A stretch of DNA of 64,000 nt from an uncultured Bacteroidia bacterium (GTDB lineage Bacteria; Bacteroidota; Bacteroidia; Bacteroidales; UBA932), in assembly GCA_902797435.1 (NCBI GenBank), contig CADBSV010000031.1, forward strand, positions 1 through 64,000, given 5' to 3'. A program made the position numbers and the translations under genes. The notes under the pieces were generated by a model. The model saw nothing but the letters and a program-made list of their open reading frames with translations. It was not told the DNA's origin and did no database searches. The stretch's first letter is position 1. Every line of letters starts with the position of its first letter. Shown here in pieces: positions 17,201 through 25,090 of this stretch.

Positions 17201-20200
17201 TTAGAAATTCAGATCGACTCCAAATGTGAATTTGCGGAATTTCGGATATCCGCCCCAGTAGATGCCGTCGAGCCCGACTTCCGGGTCGTAACCGTCGAAG
17301 CGGGTGAAGGTGAAGAGGTTGTCAACGGAGCTGTAAAAACGGATGCTTCTGAACACTTTTCCGTCGATCGGCCAGTCATAAGAGAGGTTGATGTTCTGGA
17401 TGCGCAGGAAAGAGCCGTCCTGGATGAAATAGTCGGACAGATAATACTGCCTGATGTTGTTCAGGCTCGGGAAATCGTTCGACGGGTTGTCCGGCGTCCA
17501 GCGTTTCGCCTTGACACGCGGACTGTATGTATAACCGTTATACAGGACATCGTTTCCGAATACCCCATAGAGGAAGACCGAAAGGGAGAGCTGTTTCCAG
17601 CTCAGCCGCATGTTGAGGCTGGCTGTGAAATCGGGGTTGGGATCTCCTATTATTACACGGTCCCTGGATGTGATGGCAAAGTCTCCGTCCTGATCCACGT
17701 ATTTGAGCTCTCCTGGACGGTCGAGCAGGGCAGAGGGATCGATGAATCCAGGGTTTTCGTCCTCCTGAATGATTCCGTCAACCTGGTATCCGTAGAAGAT
17801 GTTCATTGGCATGCCTTCCGCAAGGATGCTGGCATTCTGGTTGAACATGGCTATGGCTGGCCCTGTCACTTCGTAGTAGAATCCGTTCAGTTCGTCGCGT
17901 GACAGTCCGCTGGAGACGGCATCTCCCAGATTCAGTACCCTGTTCCGGTTAAGGCTCCAGATAAGGTCTGCGGCAAAATGCCAGTCCCTTGTGGAGATGA
18001 TGTCTCCTCCCAGAGACAGTTCGACGCCGCGGTTCAGAACCCTTCCGTCATTCACCCAGATTTTGTCATAGCTCGAAGTGAGAGGAAGGTATTTCTCCCG
18101 CAGCAGGTTATAGGTGTCCTTGTGATAGAAGTCTGCGGTTATCCTGAATCGGCTGTTCCAGAAGGAAGCGTCCAAGCCAATGTCTGTTTGTGCGGTAGTC
18201 TCCCAGCGGAGCCCCGGGTTCATGATGCCTCCCCAGACAAAATAGCGGTCGTTTGCTCCGGTGCGGCCTTCTTCATATCCTGGACCTATAACCGAAACCC
18301 AGTTCCCGTCGTGCCAGAATTTTTCCATCCCGTAGCGGTCCAGCGTCTGGTAAGCGTTGATTCCCTGATTGCCGGATATTCCATAACTGACCCTCCATTT
18401 CCATTCGCTCACCCAAGGAAGGGCGGACATCCACGGCTCCTTGTGCATTTTCCAGCTTACGGCACCGGAGGGGAAGAAACCCCATTTGTTATTCTTTCCG
18501 AATTTTGTCGAGCCGTCTGCACGCATGGTGAAGGTTACCAGGTATTTGTCCATAAGGGAGTAGTTTGCCCTGCCATAGAACGACAGCAGCTTGGATTCGT
18601 AGTAGCCGTCATTGTAAATCTGGCGGAGGGCCGGGTCGGATGCGTTCATGTTCTCGTTCCCCAGAACGTCGTTTACGAAGCCTCTTGCCGTAGTATAGAG
18701 GCCGCGGTTCCTGTTCCACGAGTATGAGTGGCCGCCCATGAGGGAGAGGCTGTGGACGCTCCCGAAAGTGCGGTTCCATGTTAGGTAGGTTTCCGAAAGG
18801 AGGTCATTGTAGAATCCCGCGTTGATCTTTGCGATGCCGTTGTTGTCGAAGGCATCTTGTGAAACCGTACGGGCCTGGTACACGTCTTCCAGATAACTCT
18901 TGTACCTGTAGTCGAACTGGGTGTGCAGTTTGAGGTCCTTCACTATATCCCAGTCCAGCGATGCTGAAGAAAGGATATCCGTGGTTTTGATGCGGTCATG
19001 GAAATCGGACAGGCGCACGAGGGGATGCCCGAAGTCGGTAGGGCCGGAAAGGAAATAATCTCCGTTCTCGTCATAGACGGGCCAGAGCGGATTGCGTCCG
19101 TATTCCAGGCCGTTCATTACGTTGCGGTCGGTGAAAGACAGTACGGTGTAAGTGGATAGCCGGACGCCTTTGAAAAGGTTGTAATTGTATCCGACATTTG
19201 CATTGAAACGCCCGTATCCGTCTTTCTTGTAGATTCCCTGATCGTTGAAATAATTGAGATTGGCGTTAATCGCCGATTTCGCTCCGGCACTGTTGACCGA
19301 TACCGTGGTGCTGTTTGTGACCGGAGTGCGCAGGCAATACTTTATCCAGTCGGTGTCGGCCCATTGCCCGCTTTGAATCTCGATGAGGGAGGGATAGTAG
19401 ATTCCTCCTATTGTCTGCCCTATGTAAACCGGGCTCAGTCCGGCATTCACCATCTCCTCATTGGTGACCTGTGCCATCAGCATCGGGTCGTACCAGATGT
19501 CCAGCTTGTCGGATAACTGGCTGATGACGGTCTGGTGTTTGACGCTTATCGAGGTCATGCCCTCATCCGCCTGGCGGGTAGTCACCAGTATTACGCCGTT
19601 TGCACCGCGGCTTCCGTAGATGGCCGATGCTGAAGCATCTTTCAGCACTTCTATGGAGGCGATGTCGGCAGTGTTGATCTGCGTAAGGGCACCGGCGTCT
19701 CCCATCGGGAAGCCGTTCACGACCACCAGAGGTGCGTTGGATCCGTTGATCGACGAATTTCCCCTGATGCGGATGGTGGCGGTGGAGCCTGGATCCTGCG
19801 AACTGTTAATGACCTGCAGTCCCGCGGCCCTTCCCTGCAGGAGGCCGTCCACGGAAGTGGAGTTGATGTCGGCAATCGTTTCCATCTTCACGGAAGCTAC
19901 AGAACCGGTGAGGTCGCTTTTCTTTACGGCTCCGTAACCGACGACCACCACGTCATCGATAGTATCGGAGCTGAGCGTCATCGTGATTTCGATTCGGCTC
20001 CCGTCTGAGGTGACCTTGCGTACGAGGGTCTCGTATCCAAGATACCAGAATTCGATGGAAGAACCAGGAGCCGCTTCGATGCTGAAAGTGCCGTCTTCAC
20101 CGGTTATGACGCCCCTGGTGGTTCCCGGGACGACGACGCTGACCCCGGGCATGGGGGAGCCGTCAAAATCGTAAACCGTTCCGCGGACCATTCCGGGCTG

Positions 20201-20260
20201 TGCGGCAGCCGGCAGGGCGATGCCCAGGCAGAGAATGATAGATAGGATAGTTTTATTCAT
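17201..20260 (-). CDS. SusC/RagA-family TonB-dependent outer-membrane transporter
   Basis: A 1019-residue outer-membrane barrel with signal peptide ending ALPAAAQ. A carboxypeptidase-regulatory-like domain covers about residues 22-100 (VRGTVYDFDGSPMPGVSVVV). A TonB box lies around DDVVVVGYGAVKKSDLTGSV. The plug domain covers about 115-230 (IRIRGNSSINGSNAPLVVV and VLKDASASAIYGSRGANGVI), followed by the barrel ending in GVDLNF with a terminal Phe. It would import mannooligosaccharides using TonB energy. Its ATG overlaps the end of the GH37 gene by eight bases. Confidence 0.97.
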   Translation of the reverse strand: MNKTILSIILCLGIALPAAAQPGMVRGTVYDFDGSPMPGVSVVVPGTTRGVITGEDGTFSIEAAPGSSIEFWYLGYETLVRKVTSDGSRIEITMTLSSDTIDDVVVVGYGAVKKSDLTGSVASVKMETIADINSTSVDGLLQGRAAGLQVINSSQDPGSTATIRIRGNSSINGSNAPLVVVNGFPMGDAGALTQINTADIASIEVLKDASASAIYGSRGANGVILVTTRQADEGMTSISVKHQTVISQLSDKLDIWYDPMLMAQVTNEEMVNAGLSPVYIGQTIGGIYYPSLIEIQSGQWADTDWIKYCLRTPVTNSTTVSVNSAGAKSAINANLNYFNDQGIYKKDGYGRFNANVGYNYNLFKGVRLSTYTVLSFTDRNVMNGLEYGRNPLWPVYDENGDYFLSGPTDFGHPLVRLSDFHDRIKTTDILSSASLDWDIVKDLKLHTQFDYRYKSYLEDVYQARTVSQDAFDNNGIAKINAGFYNDLLSETYLTWNRTFGSVHSLSLMGGHSYSWNRNRGLYTTARGFVNDVLGNENMNASDPALRQIYNDGYYESKLLSFYGRANYSLMDKYLVTFTMRADGSTKFGKNNKWGFFPSGAVSWKMHKEPWMSALPWVSEWKWRVSYGISGNQGINAYQTLDRYGMEKFWHDGNWVSVIGPGYEEGRTGANDRYFVWGGIMNPGLRWETTAQTDIGLDASFWNSRFRITADFYHKDTYNLLREKYLPLTSSYDKIWVNDGRVLNRGVELSLGGDIISTRDWHFAADLIWSLNRNRVLNLGDAVSSGLSRDELNGFYYEVTGPAIAMFNQNASILAEGMPMNIFYGYQVDGIIQEDENPGFIDPSALLDRPGELKYVDQDGDFAITSRDRVIIGDPNPDFTASLNMRLSWKQLSLSVFLYGVFGNDVLYNGYTYSPRVKAKRWTPDNPSNDFPSLNNIRQYYLSDYFIQDGSFLRIQNINLSYDWPIDGKVFRSIRFYSSVDNLFTFTRFDGYDPEVGLDGIYWGGYPKFRKFTFGVDLNF

Positions 20261-21560
20261 TGGTTAAGAATTCGTCAAAACAAACAAAGGTGCCCGCTGT
20301 CCATCCGAGCATGGCGGGAGTGCCGTATTCGCTGTCGGCAGGAATGCTGCCGGTGGTCGCGTCCATCTTCTCCCATAACTGTCCTGTGCGCCTGAACAGC
20401 CTTTCGGTGGCCCGAAGGTATTTCCCGGCGAGCCTTTCTGCATCCTCGAGGAATCCGTAGTCGGATAGTCCCTTCACCGCCATGAAAGTCACAGGCGGCC
20501 AGGAATTAGGATATGACCACTGATAGCTGAATTCGTACGGGGCCTTGGCGCATACCGCGATTCCGCAGTCGAATTCGAGCGATTCCAGGGTTCTGCGTAC
20601 AGACTCCGCATGCTCCCCGTCGAGCATTCCTGCCCAGAGAAGAGCGAAAGGAGCCGCCGAAAGGACATCGGAACGTGAGGAATGGACGAAGTCGTAATCG
20701 AAGAAAGCCTTCTTGTCGGGATCGTAGCAGAGCTGCAGTATGCGTTCCTTGCGTTCTGCGGCCCGGCTTTCCCAGATTCCGGGATCGTCGCAGCCAAGGA
20801 CGGTGGCGAAACTCGCCATGGTCTTTTCTGCCTTGTAGAGGATTGCATTGAGATCGATAGGGCAGAAATCCCCGCAGCGACGGTCGAATCTGGGATTGAA
20901 ATCCCATCCCGACTCGCACTCGGCAACGCAGTCGTATCCGAACTTGGACAACCTGTCTTCCTCCCACCCGAGGGCGCGGAAGTCGGTGCCGAGCCTGCTT
21001 GATGCGGTAATCGTGAATTCCTTGAGTAGTTTTTCGTCGGGCGATCCGCCATAGCGGTTCAACCCTGCCGGCGTCATCCTTTCTTTCCGCCAGAATTCAT
21101 GCTCCCGGCATAGGACAGGCCACACCGAAGCCAGCCAGGCTGTGTCGCGGGTAGCGTTGAAGACGCTTTCTGCCATGGCTGTCGCAAAGGGGGGCTGCGA
21201 CCTCGACAGGTACCAGAGGCGGTTTCCGTTGGGCATGAAACCGTATCGGCCGATAAGATAGATTATGTCGTTTACATTCCCTTTGGCGAGGTCGATGCGG
21301 CCGTCTGCGATGAGTCCCTCGTTCGTAAAATAGGTGTCCCAGTAATAGAGTTCGTTGAACATGCCGTCCTCGCAGGGAACCGTATATGGTTCAGGCAGGC
21401 CTATAAGAGAATCCGGAGTGTCGCAGGTGTTTACGCGGACTGTCCTGTCCCATCCGGCGGCGATGTACTCCCTGACATTCTGATATCGGGAATGAGTGCA
21501 GGCTGCTGCGAGGATACCTGCCGCAAGCAGGACAATAATCGAATCAGTTCCGTGTCTCAT
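20253..21560 (-). CDS. GH37 (trehalase-family) glycoside hydrolase lipoprotein
   Basis: A 435-residue protein with lipoprotein signal MRHGTDSIIVLLAAGILAAAC. The start at 21560 overlaps GH26 copy B by 17 bases and avoids a 50-codon extension inside that gene. GH37 signatures are present: FNELYYWDTYF, SRSQPPFATAM, SGWDFNPRF with the likely acid Asp near 219, QWSYPNSWPP near 346, and SEYGTPAMLGWTAGTF with the likely base Glu near 409. It is about 100 residues shorter than E. coli TreA. Trehalose is not part of mannan, so the substrate in this locus is uncertain. It may be an inverting exo-enzyme acting on side-chain or oligosaccharide ends. Confidence 0.83.
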   Translation of the reverse strand: MRHGTDSIIVLLAAGILAAACTHSRYQNVREYIAAGWDRTVRVNTCDTPDSLIGLPEPYTVPCEDGMFNELYYWDTYFTNEGLIADGRIDLAKGNVNDIIYLIGRYGFMPNGNRLWYLSRSQPPFATAMAESVFNATRDTAWLASVWPVLCREHEFWRKERMTPAGLNRYGGSPDEKLLKEFTITASSRLGTDFRALGWEEDRLSKFGYDCVAECESGWDFNPRFDRRCGDFCPIDLNAILYKAEKTMASFATVLGCDDPGIWESRAAERKERILQLCYDPDKKAFFDYDFVHSSRSDVLSAAPFALLWAGMLDGEHAESVRRTLESLEFDCGIAVCAKAPYEFSYQWSYPNSWPPVTFMAVKGLSDYGFLEDAERLAGKYLRATERLFRRTGQLWEKMDATTGSIPADSEYGTPAMLGWTAGTFVCFDEFLTNE

Positions 21561-22743
21561 AGCTGTACATGTCGGGGATGTCATTTTCGAACAGGACGTC
21601 TTCCATTGCGGCAAAGGTTCTGAAGTCGTCCTCGGAATAACAGCCGCGGAAGGCATTGAAATAATGGCTTCCCTCTGACGGGAACCCTCCGTTCCTCCAT
21701 ACAAGGGCAAAGGAGATGCGTTCCCCGCTTATTATTTTGTAGAGCATCCTGGTCCACCATTTCTTGTTGTAGTACTTGGATTCTTCGGGATTGTTGTTTT
21801 CCAGTCCGGTCTCGGTGAGGGCGAATATCTTGGCCCTTTCCCTTGCCAGAACGTTGCCGAGACGGCATAGCTGCAGACATTTATGCCCATAGTCGGCACC
21901 GTCGCGGTCGTAGGCGTCAAGCCCGAGAATGTCCACGTATCCGTCTCCCGGCCAGTATTCCATATAGGCATCCCTGGAGGAGATATGGACCATGTCGGGG
22001 GAGTATGCGAATATAAGGTTGTGGAGTCCTTTCTCGTTGCGGAGATAATCCACGGTAAACTGCCACAGCGCAATGAATTCGGGCTGTGAGGTGTTGCCCT
22101 TGCCCCACCAGAAGCCGGATCCCGTGTGTTCATGCCACGGGCGGAAAATGATGGGAATCAGATCTCCTTCCGCGGTCTTCAGGCTGCTTATGAATGCTGC
22201 CACCTTGTCGAGCCAGCCCTTGAACATTTCGTGTTTTGAACCGCCGGGAATAATCGAATAGGTGGCCCGGGTGCCATCCCATGCCGATTTCATGCTTACC
22301 GGGTTGGTGCAGTGCCAGCACAGGGTGTTTACTGCTCCGCGGCCGTAGGCTGCGATTATGTGCCGGCGTATATCCGTGAACGCTTCGTCGTCGATATTCT
22401 TTTCCGCACCCACCTCTATGTAGGTGATGTCCCATCCGCAAACTGCCGGATGGCTCCCTGTGAGGTATTTCGTGTCGGAGTTGGAAGCCGTGCCGTCGTC
22501 AAACCATTTCTTGCCCCCGTCAAGACCGTATTCGGTAGGAATCTGGGCGCCGAACATCGTGCCCTTGTCCATGAGGTCGATAAGGTTCTCGTAAAGAGCT
22601 CTGGTTTGAGCGGTTGCGAGCTTGTCGGAAAGTGTCGGTCTTTCCGTAGATACTGTATTTGGCGTAAGGTCGCTTTTATCCGAGCAAGAAACTGCAATAA
22701 TCGTTAAAGCAGCTGCAAATGCAGAAATAACAGATGTTTTCAT
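21544..22743 (-). CDS. GH26 beta-mannanase lipoprotein (copy B), first gene of the operon
   Basis: A 399-residue GH26 enzyme. The open frame begins with a TTG three codons earlier; the ATG at 22743 gives signal MKTSVISAFAAALTIIAVSC. The acid/base Glu is in [15 protein letters not shown] near 204 and the nucleophile in ALTETGLENN near 310. It shares long near-identical blocks with copy A, for example [11 protein letters not shown] and [14 protein letters not shown] against [14 protein letters not shown], so the pair arose by duplication. It opens the mannan operon, with a promoter candidate directly upstream. Confidence 0.93.
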   Translation of the reverse strand: MKTSVISAFAAALTIIAVSCSDKSDLTPNTVSTERPTLSDKLATAQTRALYENLIDLMDKGTMFGAQIPTEYGLDGGKKWFDDGTASNSDTKYLTGSHPAVCGWDITYIEVGAEKNIDDEAFTDIRRHIIAAYGRGAVNTLCWHCTNPVSMKSAWDGTRATYSIIPGGSKHEMFKGWLDKVAAFISSLKTAEGDLIPIIFRPWHEHTGSGFWWGKGNTSQPEFIALWQFTVDYLRNEKGLHNLIFAYSPDMVHISSRDAYMEYWPGDGYVDILGLDAYDRDGADYGHKCLQLCRLGNVLARERAKIFALTETGLENNNPEESKYYNKKWWTRMLYKIISGERISFALVWRNGGFPSEGSHYFNAFRGCYSEDDFRTFAAMEDVLFENDIPDMYSYETRN

Positions 22744-22749
22744 ACCCCG

Positions 22750-22781
22750 CAAATGTATATTATAAGTATTTGTAAGACAAA
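22750..22781 (-). promoter_or_regulatory. Promoter of the mannan utilisation operon
   Basis: On the minus strand TTTG (22778-22781) is followed after 20 bases by TACATTTG (22750-22757), matching the Bacteroidales -33/-7 pattern. The -7 box ends six bases before the GH26 ATG, so the first message would have almost no leader. Confidence 0.5.
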
Positions 22782-22892
22782 TACAAATAATACAAAAGCA
22801 AGCATTATTTTAACATTATTGTCCTGGCTTATTCAGGTGCTGTCGGAATAATCTTCACTCCATACAGAGGGAAGAATTATACCAAAAATTTG

Positions 22893-22900
22893 TATATTTG
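22893..22900 (+). promoter_or_regulatory. -7 box of tRNA-Arg
   Basis: TATATTTG ends seven bases before the first base of tRNA-Arg(CCG). The box and the next five bases are identical to those before the decayed tRNA at 5730. Confidence 0.6.
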
Positions 22901-22907
22901 CAGCCCC

Positions 22908-22979
22908 GCCCCCATAGTTTAATGGATAGAATTGCGGATTCCGGTTCCGCCGGTTGGCGTTCGATTCGCCATGGGGGTA
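22908..22979 (+). tRNA. tRNA-Arg, anticodon CCG
   Basis: A 72-base cloverleaf is visible. Acceptor GCCCCCA pairs with TGGGGGT (one G-U), with discriminator A. The D arm contains TTTAATGGATAGAA. Anticodon stem GCGGA/TCCGC carries loop TTCCGGT, giving anticodon CCG that reads CGG codons. T stem TGGCG/CGCCA carries loop TTCGATT. No CCA is encoded. Confidence 0.95.
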
Positions 22980-22989
22980 CAAATAATAC

Positions 22990-23021
22990 GGAAACGGCCC
23001 GTCGCCGTGCGGCCCGTTTCC
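22990..23021 (+). terminator. Hairpin after tRNA-Arg, weak terminator
   Basis: GGAAACGG (22990-22997) pairs with CCGTTTCC (23014-23021) around a GC-rich loop. There is no strong U run after it, so it may be a processing hairpin or partial terminator that allows read-through into the DUF4954 gene. Confidence 0.45.
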
Positions 23022-23041
23022 ATTAGTAATTTGTTACTGCC

Positions 23042-25090
23042 ATGTCAACAATTCGTTCTGGGGCGTCCGCCGCGTCGTCCTCACATGAGACCAAGGGGTC
23101 CCGTGTGGAATTCAGAAATCTCTCTCCCTCCGAAATCCAGGCTCTCGAGGCCGCAGGCTGCCGTTCTTCAGACTGGTCTGAAGTGCAGACTTCGGCAAAG
23201 TATGTAGATGCGTCCCGCATCTGCGGGGTCACATTCTCCGGCAAGATAAGGTTCGGCCGTTTCGAAAAGGAATTCAGTTTTCCTGGAGGGCTCTCCAAAC
23301 CGTCGGGCATACGCAACGCCACCCTTCACAACGTCACTGTGGGAGATGACTGCCTCATAGAAAACATAACCAACTATATCGCGAATTACGAAATCGGTGA
23401 GGGGACCCTCATCGAGAACGTGAATCTCATGTATGTCGAAGGTGAAAGTACTTTCGGCAACGGGGTGGAGGTGTCGGTGCTGAACGAGACAGGCGGCCGC
23501 GAAATCCGTATCCACGAGAGGCTCGGAGCCCAGCTGGCGTATGTGCTCACCATGTACCGCTATCGCCCCGAACTCATCTCGCGCCTGGGCGAAATCACCG
23601 ACCGTTTCATAGACGAACGAAGGAGCTCGGTGGGAAGTGTCGGTTCTGGGGTCGTCATACGTAATACGCGTTATATCAATTCAGTGCGGATAGGGGACAG
23701 GGCCGTTGTGAGCGGCGCGAGCAGGCTTCGCAACGGAACCATAGTGAGCAACTCGTCGGCTCCCGTCTGCATAGGGCATGGCGTAATCGCCGACGACTTC
23801 ATTATCTGCAGCGGTTCGTCGGTGGAGGACAACACCACGCTGCTGCGCTGCTTTATCGGCCAGAGCTGCCATTTCGGCCATGGATACAGTGCTTCCGATT
23901 CTCTCTTTTTCTCCAACTGCCAGGGCGAGAACGGGGAAGCCTGCTCCATCTTTGCCGGTCCGTTTACAGTCACCCATCACAAGAGCACCCTGCTCATCGC
24001 AGGCATGTTTTCCTTCATGAATGCGGGGAGCGGTTCCAACCAGAGCAATCACCTTTATAAACTCGGCCCCATCCATCAGGGGATACTCGAGAGAGGCTCC
24101 AAGACGGCCTCGGATTCGTACATCCTCTGGCCTGCAAGGATAGGAGCCTTCTCGCTTGTTATGGGAAGGCATGTGACGCACTCCGACACTACCAATCTCC
24201 CGTTCTCGTATCTTATTGAACAGCAGAATACTACATATCTTGTTCCGGCTGTCAACCTGCGGAGCGTAGGTACTATCCGCGATGCCCAGAAATGGCCCAG
24301 GCGGGACGGTCGTAAAGACCCCGACAGGCTGGACAGCATCAATTACAACCTGCTGAGTCCTTTCACCGTGCAGAAGATGATGAAAGGAATCCGGCTGCTT
24401 CAGAATCTGCAGTATTCTTCCGGAGAACTCTCCGACGTCTATTCCTACCACAGCACAAAGATCAAGAACAGTTCTCTCAAGAATGGCATACGCCTCTACC
24501 GCACAGCCATCACCAAGTTCCTTGGCAATTCCATAATCAAGCGGCTGGAAGACCTTCCTGCCGGCGCTACTGACGAGCAGATACGCGCAGCCCTTCTTCC
24601 GGACACTCCGTATGGAACCGGATACTGGGTTGACCTGAGCGGTATGATAGCCCCCAAGGGACTGGTGGACAATCTTTTTGATCGTATCGAAAGCGGTGAG
24701 GTGGATTCAATTGAAGAAATCAACCGCACCTTCTCATCCATCCATGCAGGATACTATTCCTATGAATGGACCTGGGCATACGGGTATTACAAGGATTTCT
24801 TCGGAATAGATCCCGCGACCATCACCGCAGCCGACGTGATTTCGATAGTGGAGCAGTGGAAGGAGGCTGTGATAGGCCTCGACAAAATCCTTTATGAAGA
24901 TGCCCGCAAGGAGTTCGACCTTGCTTCGATGACCGGATTCGGGGCAGACGGAAACAAGGAAGACAAGGAGCAGGACTTCGAACACGTGCGCGGTGATTTT
25001 GAATCCAACTCCTTCGTGCAGGCGGTCACGGAACACATCCGCGTAAAGGAAGAGCTTGGAAACGAGCTTATTTCGCGTCTTTCCGTTTGA
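23042..25090 (+). CDS. DUF4954 family left-handed beta-helix protein
   Basis: A 682-residue protein with no signal peptide. Residues about 90-400 show hexapeptide-type repeats (IRNATLHNVTVGDDCLIENI, IRNTRYINSVRIGDRAVVSG, VCIGHGVIADDFIICSGSSV) that fold as a left-handed parallel beta-helix, as in acyl- and nucleotidyl-transferases. A His-rich block FTVTHHKSTLLIAG near 310 and a helical C-terminus follow. I recognise the whole as DUF4954, common in Bacteroidetes with no established role; a sugar-nucleotide or acyl-transferase activity is possible. It starts 62 bases after tRNA-Arg and may be read from its promoter. Confidence 0.85.
   Translation: MSTIRSGASAASSSHETKGSRVEFRNLSPSEIQALEAAGCRSSDWSEVQTSAKYVDASRICGVTFSGKIRFGRFEKEFSFPGGLSKPSGIRNATLHNVTVGDDCLIENITNYIANYEIGEGTLIENVNLMYVEGESTFGNGVEVSVLNETGGREIRIHERLGAQLAYVLTMYRYRPELISRLGEITDRFIDERRSSVGSVGSGVVIRNTRYINSVRIGDRAVVSGASRLRNGTIVSNSSAPVCIGHGVIADDFIICSGSSVEDNTTLLRCFIGQSCHFGHGYSASDSLFFSNCQGENGEACSIFAGPFTVTHHKSTLLIAGMFSFMNAGSGSNQSNHLYKLGPIHQGILERGSKTASDSYILWPARIGAFSLVMGRHVTHSDTTNLPFSYLIEQQNTTYLVPAVNLRSVGTIRDAQKWPRRDGRKDPDRLDSINYNLLSPFTVQKMMKGIRLLQNLQYSSGELSDVYSYHSTKIKNSSLKNGIRLYRTAITKFLGNSIIKRLEDLPAGATDEQIRAALLPDTPYGTGYWVDLSGMIAPKGLVDNLFDRIESGEVDSIEEINRTFSSIHAGYYSYEWTWAYGYYKDFFGIDPATITAADVISIVEQWKEAVIGLDKILYEDARKEFDLASMTGFGADGNKEDKEQDFEHVRGDFESNSFVQAVTEHIRVKEELGNELISRLSV

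Noticed and set aside
10381..22743. Lateral transfer of the mannan locus
   Set aside because: No integrase, transposase, direct repeats or clear base-composition change was seen at its borders; a nearby tRNA alone is not enough.
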